A DNA stretch of 64,000 nucleotides from an uncultured Flavonifractor sp. (GTDB lineage Bacteria > Bacillota > Clostridia > Oscillospirales > Oscillospiraceae): assembly GCA_947346365.1 (NCBI GenBank), contig CANAAV010000013.1, positions 1 through 64,000 on the forward strand, in the 5' to 3' direction. A model generated the notes under the pieces. That model made no database searches and was not told where the DNA came from. It saw only the letters and a program-made list of their open reading frames with translations. The translations under genes were made by a program, and so were the position numbers. Shown here piece after piece: positions 33,522-40,941 of this stretch. Every line of letters begins with the position of its first letter. Position 1 is the stretch's first letter.

Positions 33522-34264
33522 CGAAGACAGGAAAACGGGGCCAGCTGGCGGTCATGGCGGTGTGCGCAGTGGTGGGTTTCCTCTTGGCGGCACAGCTGCG
33601 CAGCGTGAAGCTCACAGCCGCCGCAGACGCAACCAGCGCCGCCCGGCTGGAGACGCTGCAGACCCTGTATAACGAAGAGGTGGACCAGAACCGGGATTTG
33701 GAGCGGCAGCTGGATCAAGTCCGGCAGGAGCTGGCGGCCTACCGGGAGGAGGCCGCCGCCAGCGGCGCGGTGAGCGAGACCCTGCTTGGGGAGCTGGAAC
33801 GGCTGTCTATAGCGGTGGGATTGGTAGATTTGGAGGGGCCGGGAGTGACGGTGGTGATGGAGGATTCTGCCGCCGCCAATATCACCGGGGATGAGTCAGA
33901 CTATGTGATCCACGACAACGACATCATGTCGGTGGTGAACGAGCTGCGCTCCGCCGGAGCAGAGGCCATCTCCCTCAATGGGGAACGGCTGCTGGCCACC
34001 AGCGAGATACGCTGTGCCGGCGCGGTGGTCACGGTCAATGGAAAGCGCTACGCGGCCCCTTATGTCATTATGGCCATTGGGGATGGCCCGACCCTCTATG
34101 GCGCGCTGACCATGCGCAACGGCGTGGTAGACGTGCTGGGGCAGTGGGGGATCAGTGTGCGGGTGAGCATAAACGATCTGCTTTTTCTGCCCAAATACGG
34201 CGGCAGCCTGGAGCCGCGCTATGCTGTCCCGGCCCAGCCGCTGGAAAGTGAGGCGGTGGGCTGA
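33518..34264 (+). CDS. DUF881 family membrane protein
   Basis: This 248-aa protein has an N-terminal membrane helix (about 11-28), a periplasmic-side coiled coil (about 40-80, with NRDLERQLDQVRQEL) and a C-terminal domain with VGLVDLEGPGVTVVMED and IHDNDIMSVVNELRSAGAE. This is the pattern of DUF881 (YlxW/YlxX-type) proteins, common next to sbp and ftsZ in Firmicutes and Actinobacteria dcw clusters. The role is not established, but the location suggests division. The first base of its start codon overlaps the ftsQ stop, and its own stop overlaps the start of sbp. Confidence 0.85.
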   Translation: MTKTGKRGQLAVMAVCAVVGFLLAAQLRSVKLTAAADATSAARLETLQTLYNEEVDQNRDLERQLDQVRQELAAYREEAAASGAVSETLLGELERLSIAVGLVDLEGPGVTVVMEDSAAANITGDESDYVIHDNDIMSVVNELRSAGAEAISLNGERLLATSEIRCAGAVVTVNGKRYAAPYVIMAIGDGPTLYGALTMRNGVVDVLGQWGISVRVSINDLLFLPKYGGSLEPRYAVPAQPLESEAVG

Positions 34265-34674
34265 TGCTGGAACTGATTGGACTGTTGGCGGGATTGACGG
34301 TGGGCACTCTTGTACCGTGGACAATTCCAAGCCAATATTCCCTCTATGTGGCGGGGGGACTGCTAGCGGCGCTGGATTCCGCCCTGGGCGGCCTGCGGGC
34401 CCGCCTGAAAGGGGAGTTTGAATTAGGCGTATTTTTATCCGGCGCCATAGGGAACGCGGTGATTGCCGCGTTTCTCATCTGGATTGGACAAAATTTGGGA
34501 ATTCCGCTTTACTTAGCCGCCGTAGTGGTTTTTGGAACGAGGATGTTCCAAAACTTTGCGGAAATCCGTAGAGAGCTATTGACCTGGAGAAAAAATAGGG
34601 ATAAAATAAGAAGACGTGTACAAACAGGGGAGCAGACGGTAGAGCCGGAGAGCAGCGGAGAGAGACCCGCTTGA
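34264..34674 (+). CDS. sbp: Small basic family protein (DUF1290, Sbp)
   Basis: This 136-aa membrane protein begins with a helix (ELIGLLAGLTVGTLVPWTIP) and the conserved PSQYSLYVAGGLLAALDSALG region. A second and third helix follow (FLSGAIGNAVIAAFLIWIG, LYLAAVVVFGTRMFQN), then a basic cytoplasmic tail. It matches the small basic protein encoded before ftsZ in Bacillus and Clostridia. The function is unknown. Its ATG overlaps the preceding stop by one base. The charged tail is longer than usual. Confidence 0.87.
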   Translation: MLELIGLLAGLTVGTLVPWTIPSQYSLYVAGGLLAALDSALGGLRARLKGEFELGVFLSGAIGNAVIAAFLIWIGQNLGIPLYLAAVVVFGTRMFQNFAEIRRELLTWRKNRDKIRRRVQTGEQTVEPESSGERPA

Positions 34675-34735
34675 GGCAGGTGCCCTGTTGGGATAGAGAG
34701 AGAATGCATGAATTGTTTACATAGGAGGAGCAGTT

Positions 34736-35836
34736 ATGGCGATAGGACTGGATACCGGGCCGAATAATTTTGTAACAATTAAGGTAATCGGCGTCGGTGG
34801 CGGTGGAAATAACGCGGTCAATCGGATGGTAAAGGCCGGGATTAAGGATGTAGAATTTGTGGTGGCCAATACGGACAAACAGGTTCTGCTGGCCTCCAGC
34901 GCGACAGAAAAAATCCAGCTGGGCGAAAAGCTCACCGCCGGCTGGGGTGCGGGGGGCGACCCGGAGGTGGGGCGCAAGTCCGCCGAGGAGAGCCGCAGCG
35001 CCATTTCTAAGGTTTTGGAAGATGCGGATATGGTCTTTATCGCCGCGGGCATGGGCGGCGGCACCGGCACCGGCGCGGCACCTATTGTGGCGGATATTGC
35101 AAAGGAAATGGGCGTTTTGACCGTGGGCGTGGTGACCAAGCCGTTTAATTTTGAAGGACGGCACCGAATGGTTCAGGCGGAGAAGGGGATTGAGGAGTTG
35201 CGCAGCCGGGTGGACAGCCTGCTGATTATTCCCAATGAGCAGCTTAAATATGTCACCGACCAGAAAGTCACCCTGGCCAACGCCTTTGAGATTGCCGACG
35301 ATGTGCTGCGTCAGGCGGTGCAGTCTATCTCTGAGATCATTAAGGAGACGGGCGCCATCAATGTGGATTTTGCCGACGTAACCTCCGTGATGAAAAACGC
35401 GGGTATGGCCCATATGGGCATGGGCCGGGCGGCAGGGAAGGACAAGGCCGACGAGGCGGCCAAGCTGGCGATTGCCAGCCCGCTGCTGGAGAGCTCCATC
35501 AATGGGGCAAAAGGCGTGCTGCTTAATTTTACCTGTCCCATGGACATCGGCCTGGACGAGGTGGACGCCGCCGGGGCTATGGTGCAGAAGGCGGTGCATC
35601 CGGACGCCAAGATCTATATGGGCGTGATTTACGACGAGACTTTGGAGGACGAGGTGTGCATCACTATCATCGCCACGCAGTTTGACGAGATGGAGAATGG
35701 GATGCCGGCGAAGCCCTTCACCGCCGCCGGGGAGAAGAAGGAAGAGGAGGAGAAGCAGGCCGCTCCCGCTTCGGCCGCGCCGGTGGAGGAGGACCCCTTC
35801 GACGATATCTTTAAAATTTTTAACCGGGGAAAGTAA
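34736..35836 (+). CDS. ftsZ: Cell division protein FtsZ
   Basis: This 366-aa tubulin-like GTPase polymerises into the Z-ring that recruits the divisome. The GTP-binding sites VGGGGNNAVNRM and GMGGGTGTGAAP (tubulin signature) are intact, and the T7 loop NVDFADVTSVM supplies the catalytic aspartate. A short acidic linker precedes a C-terminal peptide, FDDIFKIFNRGK, which replaces the usual DIPxFLR form but keeps the hydrophobic and basic pattern. The ATG follows AGGAGGAGCAG. It is the last gene of the cluster and is closed by a long terminator. Confidence 0.97.
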   Translation: MAIGLDTGPNNFVTIKVIGVGGGGNNAVNRMVKAGIKDVEFVVANTDKQVLLASSATEKIQLGEKLTAGWGAGGDPEVGRKSAEESRSAISKVLEDADMVFIAAGMGGGTGTGAAPIVADIAKEMGVLTVGVVTKPFNFEGRHRMVQAEKGIEELRSRVDSLLIIPNEQLKYVTDQKVTLANAFEIADDVLRQAVQSISEIIKETGAINVDFADVTSVMKNAGMAHMGMGRAAGKDKADEAAKLAIASPLLESSINGAKGVLLNFTCPMDIGLDEVDAAGAMVQKAVHPDAKIYMGVIYDETLEDEVCITIIATQFDEMENGMPAKPFTAAGEKKEEEEKQAAPASAAPVEEDPFDDIFKIFNRGK

Positions 35837-35852
35837 GCGAAAGATTGCAGGT

Positions 35853-35903
35853 AAAACAGCAGCCCCAGATGATCTGCCGTGCAGATCATCTGGGGCTGCT
35901 GTT
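35853..35903. terminator. 24-bp perfect hairpin between convergent genes
   Basis: AAACAGCAGCCCCAGATG at the left pairs with CATCTGGGGCTGCTGTTT at the right, within arms of 24 bp (35853-35876 and 35880-35903) and a 3-nt loop. It ends transcription from ftsZ and from the opposing operon. Confidence 0.85.
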
Positions 35904-35924
35904 TCGCTGTGTGCGAGGGGAAAA

Positions 35925-36353
35925 TCATGTAGCGCGCCTGCGCTTTTCCTCGGAAAATTCCCACGCTTCCCGCAGCCAGTCCAGGAATTCGCGGTCAATC
36001 TGCGCCTGGGACGAGAGAAGAACGTGATGGGTCCAACGGCCGGGATAAGGCTGTGTTGCCGTGGAAATGCGGGGAGAGTCCACTCTGCGGCCAAAGCCAA
36101 AGCTCACAAAAATGCCGGCTTCACATTTGCGCCGGGGCAGGGATACCATTGCGAACAGATGCATGCCGTAAAAGCTGATCTGACTTTTCTGGACGCGGAC
36201 GGATAGGGTGGGGAAAATGCCCCGCATACGCGCAAGCAGTGCCTGATACAGCGAAAGTGCGGCGGGCCTGCCGTCGAAAAAGAACAGCGCGTCAGACTGG
36301 CAGTGTTCGGACGCACTCGCATAGACGCCTTTTTTGGAGTTATCAGCAGTCAT
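35925..36353 (-). CDS. DUF5655 domain-containing protein
   Basis: This 142-aa soluble protein has the pattern of DUF5655: an N-terminal FFDGRPAALSLYQALLARM region, the VRVQKSQISFYGMHLFAMV strand set, SPRI-like DSPRIST and the C-terminal IDREFLDWLREAWEFSEEK. Proteins of this type are small and of unknown biochemical role. It overlaps the end of the upstream gene by 11 bp and is translationally coupled to it. A longer in-frame extension lies inside the upstream gene and is excluded. Confidence 0.7.
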   Translation of the reverse strand: MTADNSKKGVYASASEHCQSDALFFFDGRPAALSLYQALLARMRGIFPTLSVRVQKSQISFYGMHLFAMVSLPRRKCEAGIFVSFGFGRRVDSPRISTATQPYPGRWTHHVLLSSQAQIDREFLDWLREAWEFSEEKRRRAT

Positions 36354-37425
36354 AGAAGGCCTCAATCTCCCGGTCGTGAAAGTGCTTCTTACAGCAGGGG
36401 AAGTGCAGTTCGGCAATGGGATGATGGCTGGAATAGGGATAGACCAGCCCGCACACCGGGCATCGATATACCTTGGGGTGTTTTGCGCAGGAAAAGCAGA
36501 AGCCGGGCAGGATATTTTGGTTGATGGCGATGTTGAGATGGTCAAAAATCACCGTGTGCTCTGATTGGCACAAGGGACAGTCGGCATAACCCGCCATAAA
36601 GACGTCGCCGCAGCTGACGCATTTGGAGAAGCCGTCGAATACGTCCAGAAACAGGGTTTCCCTGCCGCAGCGGGAGCAGGTATAGCTGTCGGTTTGGTAG
36701 GCGTCTGCGGCGAAGTCGTACAGGCTGTTCATAAAAAGACTGTTTTGGCGCAGAGCCGCCATAGCGGAAAGGGAGAGGTGCTTTTGAAGAAGATCCATCG
36801 GTGTCTGCCACAGCATGTCGCCCCCCACGGAGGATAGAGTGCTGGAATAATCCGGCACACCGTGGGCGGACGAGCGATCCAGCGCGTCGATTTCCCGCAA
36901 CAGCAGGGAGATAAACAACGTCAGCATGGAGAAATAGTCGGCTTCCAGCCACCGGCTGTCCGCGTCGGAGGTCTCAATGCCCAAGTGAAAAAAGGCGTTT
37001 CGGATGGACTGGAATTTGTCGAAACAGCCTTCAAGATAGTCGTACTCCAGACCAAAACAGGGGCAGCAGCCCTCGTCAATCACGGGAGAAAAAATGTCGC
37101 CCCGCTCTCTCAAAAACTGCTTGAGCTCCTGAAAGCCTATGGTTTTGACGCGGCCGGCGGCCAAATCCTGTAAATACAGCGTGGAATTTTTTCTGCGGAC
37201 ACTCTGGGATTTTGGCAGGAGAATGTCTTCGAAATGGTACAGGCGGCAGATGTAAGATTTCAGCAGCAGTTCCATGGCCGTCTGCATATTGGAGACGGAG
37301 AGAAGCGCAGCCGGTCTATCCTGCGCTGTAAAATGAATAATTGAGTTATTCAGAAGATAGATTCCAGAATTGGTCAGCGTCTGCACGACGCGCGCTTCAG
37401 CGGCGCTCAGCTTGTCCTCTGGCAT
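36343..37425 (-). CDS. Uncharacterised multi-zinc-ribbon protein
   Basis: This 360-aa protein is not a family I recognise. The first 200 residues are helical (MQTAMELLLKSYICRLYHFE, IRNAFFHLGIE, LFISLLLREIDALD), loosely like HEPN-type helical bundles. The last 120 residues hold at least five CxxC pairs: CSRCG, CVSCG, CPLCQ, CFSC, CPVCG, plus a terminal CC and histidines. This indicates two or three zinc ribbons. Nucleic-acid or protein binding is the natural guess. It follows rnc by 12 bp and is coupled to the DUF5655 gene. Confidence 0.75.
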   Translation of the reverse strand: MPEDKLSAAEARVVQTLTNSGIYLLNNSIIHFTAQDRPAALLSVSNMQTAMELLLKSYICRLYHFEDILLPKSQSVRRKNSTLYLQDLAAGRVKTIGFQELKQFLRERGDIFSPVIDEGCCPCFGLEYDYLEGCFDKFQSIRNAFFHLGIETSDADSRWLEADYFSMLTLFISLLLREIDALDRSSAHGVPDYSSTLSSVGGDMLWQTPMDLLQKHLSLSAMAALRQNSLFMNSLYDFAADAYQTDSYTCSRCGRETLFLDVFDGFSKCVSCGDVFMAGYADCPLCQSEHTVIFDHLNIAINQNILPGFCFSCAKHPKVYRCPVCGLVYPYSSHHPIAELHFPCCKKHFHDREIEAFYDC

Positions 37426-37436
37426 GGCGGCGCCCG

Positions 37437-38108
37437 TTACTGCTGAAGTTTTTGGATGCCCGCTTTGGCGGCCATCTGCTCGGCTTCTTTTTTGCTGTGG
37501 CCCCGGCCCTGACCAATGGGAGCGCCGTTTAAATCCACCTCGACAGAGAAAGTCTTGGCGTGGTCGGGTCCCTCGCTTCCGGTAAGGCGGTAGCTGAGCA
37601 CCTGGCCGCTCTCCCGCTGGACCAGCTCCTGCAGGGTGGTTTTAAAGTCCCGGCTGGTGCCCTTTTCGCTTTCGCGATCTAAAATGAAACGGCGGATGAT
37701 TTTCCGGGCAGAACCGATCCCTCCGTCCAAATAGACTGCCGCCAGCACGGCCTCCACGGCATCGGCTACGATGGAGGGCCGGGTGCGCCCGCCGCCGGCG
37801 TCCTCGCCGCGGCCCAGTTTTAAAAAGAAGCCCAGCTGAAGCTGTTGGGCGACCTCTGCCAAACTGCTTTCACACACCAGAGCGGCCCTGGTACGGGTCA
37901 GGTCTCCCTCCGGCAGGCCGGGATGGGTCCGGTACAGGTAGTCCGCCACCACCATGCCCAGCACAGAATCACCTAAAAATTCTAACCGCTCGTTGCTCTG
38001 AAGCCCCTTTGCTTTATTTTCATTGGCATAGGAGCTGTGGGTCAGCGCGTTTTCCAGTAAAGCGGGATTTTCAAAATGGTAACCTAACTTTTTTTCCAGT
38101 TCCTCCAT
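37437..38108 (-). CDS. rnc: Ribonuclease III
   Basis: This 223-aa endonuclease cleaves double-stranded RNA in rRNA maturation and mRNA turnover. The N-terminal nuclease domain has the catalytic signature ERLEFLGDSVLGMVVADYL and the second acidic pair in VADAVEAVLAAVYLDGG. The C-terminal double-stranded RNA-binding domain runs from about 155 to the end (FKTTLQELVQ, GQGRGHSKKEAEQMAAKAG). The ATG giving MEELEKKLG is preferred; an upstream extension of 14 residues overlaps the leader. It follows acpP as in many Firmicutes. Confidence 0.95.
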   Translation of the reverse strand: MEELEKKLGYHFENPALLENALTHSSYANENKAKGLQSNERLEFLGDSVLGMVVADYLYRTHPGLPEGDLTRTRAALVCESSLAEVAQQLQLGFFLKLGRGEDAGGGRTRPSIVADAVEAVLAAVYLDGGIGSARKIIRRFILDRESEKGTSRDFKTTLQELVQRESGQVLSYRLTGSEGPDHAKTFSVEVDLNGAPIGQGRGHSKKEAEQMAAKAGIQKLQQ

Positions 38109-38152
38109 GGCCTTTTTCCTCCTTGGTTGCGTGCCTGGGAAGCTCCACATTT

Positions 38153-38192
38153 ACGGCCGGAAGCCCCGCTCGCCAGCGGGGCTTCCGGCCGT
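38153..38192 (-). terminator. 18-bp hairpin between acpP and rnc
   Basis: ACGGCCGGAAGCCCCGCT pairs perfectly with AGCGGGGCTTCCGGCCGT around a 4-nt loop. No T-run follows on the minus strand, so it may be a processing or RNase III-sensitive stem rather than a strict terminator. Confidence 0.55.
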
Positions 38193-38201
38193 ATGCAGTT
38201 T

Positions 38202-38441
38202 TTAATCTTCCAGTTTTGCGCTGATGAAGCGGACCAGGTCGGCCACGCAGGAGATGCCGCTTATATCCTCTTCCTCCATCTCGCCGATACCAAAGGTTTC
38301 ATCCAAGGCCATAGTGACCTCAACTACATCCAAGGAATCGGCGCCCAGGTCCTCAAAAGAGGTCTCCATCGAAATGGTGTCCGCATCTACGCCAAACTGT
38401 TCCGCCAAAATGGAGGCGATTTTCTCAAAAATCATGCTCAT
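38202..38441 (-). CDS. acpP: Acyl carrier protein
   Basis: This 79-aa acidic protein carries growing fatty acyl chains on a 4'-phosphopantetheine attached to S36 in the motif GADSLD. It has the usual three-helix layout and an acidic recognition helix (DVVEVTMALDETFG). It lies between plsX and rnc, as in other Firmicutes, although no fab genes follow. Confidence 0.95.
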   Translation of the reverse strand: MSMIFEKIASILAEQFGVDADTISMETSFEDLGADSLDVVEVTMALDETFGIGEMEEEDISGISCVADLVRFISAKLED

Positions 38442-38528
38442 CTTCTCCCATCACTCCCCGCGCATTCAAACGGGATCATGCTTGCACTATGATAATAGGC
38501 AAGTTTTACCGCCGTGTCAATAGGTATC

Positions 38529-39566
38529 TCAAATTTTTTCCGCTTTCTCTACAGGAAGGCGCATATAAGACACATTTTCTGTGATGTCTTCGATTAGGCC
38601 GGAGCCGGCAAAAGCCATGGCCTGCCGGATGGCGTTTTTGATAGCATAGCTGTCCGATGAGCCGTGGGCCTTGATGACCGGCCTGGAGATGCCCAGCAGG
38701 GGAGTGCCGCCGACCTCGCTGGAATCCATGAGCTTTTTGAAATCCCGAATGCCGTCAGCGACCATCACCGCGGCCAGCTTGGTCATCAGGTTTTTCTTGA
38801 ACATGGATTTGAGCTGTTTTCCCATAAAGCTTCCGGCGCCTTCCATCGTTTTTAAGAAGATGTTGCCGGAATAACCGTCGGCGACGATCACGTCGGCCGC
38901 GCCCTTCACCGCGTCATGGGCCTCCACGTTGCCGATGAAGTGGATGCGCCCATCCCGGTGGGCCTGCTCCAGTAAAACGTAAGCCTGCCGCTGGAGGTTG
39001 GCGCCCTTGGTGGGCTCCGCGCCGATGTTCAGCAGCCCTACCCGGGGCCTGGGGCGTTCCAGCACCTTTTTTGCGTAATAAGAACCCATGAAAGCAAACT
39101 GAAGCAGATATTCCGGGGTACATTCTGCAGTGGCGCCGCAGTCGATGAGCACGGCCGCGCCGTTTCCGGTGGGGATGACGGGGGCCATAGCTGCCCGGCG
39201 GATACCCCGAATGCGTTTGGCCAGCAGGGTGGCGGCGGAGAGGAGCGCGCCTGTGCTTCCGGCGGAGACAAAGGCGTCCCCGCCGCCGTTTTTCAGCAGC
39301 TCCAGCCCCACGGTGAGCGAGGAGTCCTTTTTGGCGCGGAAGGCGGTGGCGGGGTCGTCCTCCATATCCACCACCTGGGATGCGTGGGCGATTTCCAGTC
39401 CGGCGGGCAGATCGTCCAACCCCTCCTGCTTGAGCAGGGACAGCAGCTGCTCCCCCCGGCCCACCAGGACTACCTGAGCTCCCAGCTCCTTGATGGCGGC
39501 CAGAGCGCCTTGGATATTGGATAGGGGGGCGTGATCGCCGCCCATGGCGTCTAGGATAATTTTCAT
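38529..39566 (-). CDS. plsX: Phosphate acyltransferase PlsX
   Basis: This 345-aa peripheral enzyme converts acyl-ACP into acyl-phosphate, the first step of phospholipid synthesis in Firmicutes. It has the N-terminal signature IILDAMGGDHAP, the AGSTGALLSAA nucleotide/acyl loop, GATAECTPEYLLQFA and the C-terminal GVPTSLE-like EVGGTPLLG block. An in-frame extension of about 160 codons upstream overlaps trmFO and is an artefact. It precedes acpP, its acyl-donor partner gene. Confidence 0.94.
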   Translation of the reverse strand: MKIILDAMGGDHAPLSNIQGALAAIKELGAQVVLVGRGEQLLSLLKQEGLDDLPAGLEIAHASQVVDMEDDPATAFRAKKDSSLTVGLELLKNGGGDAFVSAGSTGALLSAATLLAKRIRGIRRAAMAPVIPTGNGAAVLIDCGATAECTPEYLLQFAFMGSYYAKKVLERPRPRVGLLNIGAEPTKGANLQRQAYVLLEQAHRDGRIHFIGNVEAHDAVKGAADVIVADGYSGNIFLKTMEGAGSFMGKQLKSMFKKNLMTKLAAVMVADGIRDFKKLMDSSEVGGTPLLGISRPVIKAHGSSDSYAIKNAIRQAMAFAGSGLIEDITENVSYMRLPVEKAEKI

Positions 39567-39592
39567 GCGTATTCCTTCTTTCTGCGGGAGCC

Positions 39593-40894
39593 CTAAGAAA
39601 GGGCCTGTTCCAGGGCCTCCAGCGCCCGCTTGGACAGCGCGGCGTTTTTGTTCCGCTTTCCCTTTACGCGGCAGTCCAGAGGCGGGATGATACCAAAATT
39701 GATGTTCATAGGCTGAAAATCGGTCACACTCTCGTTGCTGATATAGAGGGCCAGCGCACCGGTGGCGGTCTCCTGGGGGAGGTCCAGGGGCGGCCTGTCC
39801 GCCAGCCGGCGGGAGAGCTCCAGAGCGCAGAGCAGGCCTGAGGCGGTGGATTCCACATAGCCCTCCACCCCGGTGATCTGTCCGGCGAACATAATCCGGG
39901 GTTGGGCCTTGAAGCAGTAGTACCGGTCCAGCAGCCGGGGAGAATCCAAATAGGTATTCTGATGCATGACTCCATAGCGGACAAATTCTGCGTTTTTCAG
40001 GGCGGGAATCATGGAAAACACCCGCTTCTGCTCCGGCCATTTCAAGTGGGTCTGAAAGCCGACCAGATTGTAAATAGACCCTTCGGCGTTGTCCCGGCGC
40101 AGCTGTACGACAGCAAAGGGCTCCGCTCCGGTTTTGGGATCCCGCAGGCCCCGGGGCTTCAGCGGGCCGTAGCAGAGGGTCTGCTTTCCCCGCCGGGCCA
40201 TAACCTCGACAGGCATGCAGCCCTCAAAGACCTGCTTGTCCTCAAAGCCGTGGACGGGGGCCTGTTGAGCGGTGCACAGCTGCTCCCAGAAAGCGTCGTA
40301 CTCCTGCTCGGTCAGGGGGCAATTGATGTAATCCGGGGTTCCCCTGTCATACCGGGAGGCGAAAAAGGCGCAGTCCATGTCCACGCTCTCAAAGCTCACC
40401 AGGGGGGCGGCGGCGTCAAAAAAGTGCAGATACCGCCCTTCGGGAAAGAGCGCTCCGATCGCCTGGGATAGGGGCTGGGAGGTGAGGGGGCCGGAGGCCA
40501 CGATAACCGGTCCCTGCGGGGGAAGGGCGGTAACCTCCCCCCGGATGACGGTGATGAGCGGGTGAGAGCAAATGTGCCGGGTGACGGCCTGGGCAAAGCC
40601 ATGGCGGTCCACTGCCAGGGCCCCGCCGGCCTCCACCCGGTGCTCATCGGCACAGGAGAGAATCAGGGACCCCAGGCGGCGCAGCTCCTCCTTCAAAAGG
40701 CCCACGGCATTTTCCAACTGGTCGGAGCGCAGGGAATTGGAGCACACCAGCTCCCCAAACCAGGGGGTGTGATGGGCGGGGGTCATTTTTTCAGGCTTCA
40801 TCTCCCGCAGGCTTACGGGAATGCCCCGCTGGGCCAGCTGCCAGGCGGCTTCACACCCGGCGAGACCTGCGCCAATGACGGTAACAGCTTCCAT
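39593..40894 (-). CDS. trmFO: tRNA (uracil-54-C5) methyltransferase, folate/FAD-dependent (TrmFO)
   Basis: This 433-aa enzyme methylates U54 in the T loop of tRNA using methylenetetrahydrofolate and FADH2. The FAD-binding motif VIGAGLAGCEAAWQLAQ lies at the N terminus. SNSLRSDQLENAVGLLKEE, GFEDKQVFEGCMPVEVMA and the C-terminal GLLCALELSRRL and NINFGIIPPL blocks are diagnostic. The conserved cysteines of the family (in CSNSLRS and FEGCMPVE) are present. It forms the standard dprA-topA-trmFO order with the next two genes. Confidence 0.94.
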   Translation of the reverse strand: MEAVTVIGAGLAGCEAAWQLAQRGIPVSLREMKPEKMTPAHHTPWFGELVCSNSLRSDQLENAVGLLKEELRRLGSLILSCADEHRVEAGGALAVDRHGFAQAVTRHICSHPLITVIRGEVTALPPQGPVIVASGPLTSQPLSQAIGALFPEGRYLHFFDAAAPLVSFESVDMDCAFFASRYDRGTPDYINCPLTEQEYDAFWEQLCTAQQAPVHGFEDKQVFEGCMPVEVMARRGKQTLCYGPLKPRGLRDPKTGAEPFAVVQLRRDNAEGSIYNLVGFQTHLKWPEQKRVFSMIPALKNAEFVRYGVMHQNTYLDSPRLLDRYYCFKAQPRIMFAGQITGVEGYVESTASGLLCALELSRRLADRPPLDLPQETATGALALYISNESVTDFQPMNINFGIIPPLDCRVKGKRNKNAALSKRALEALEQALS

Positions 40895-40941
40895 AGACTT
40901 CTCCTATCAGACTGCCCACGGTGGGCGGCGCAATGGCAGAT

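Noticed and set aside
36353..36545. Upstream extension of the DUF5655 protein
   Set aside because: It lies inside the zinc-ribbon gene in another frame and has no DUF5655 similarity.
38529..40040. 503-aa version of PlsX
   Set aside because: The first 158 codons lie inside trmFO and are not PlsX-like; the family start MKIILDAMGGD is at 39566.
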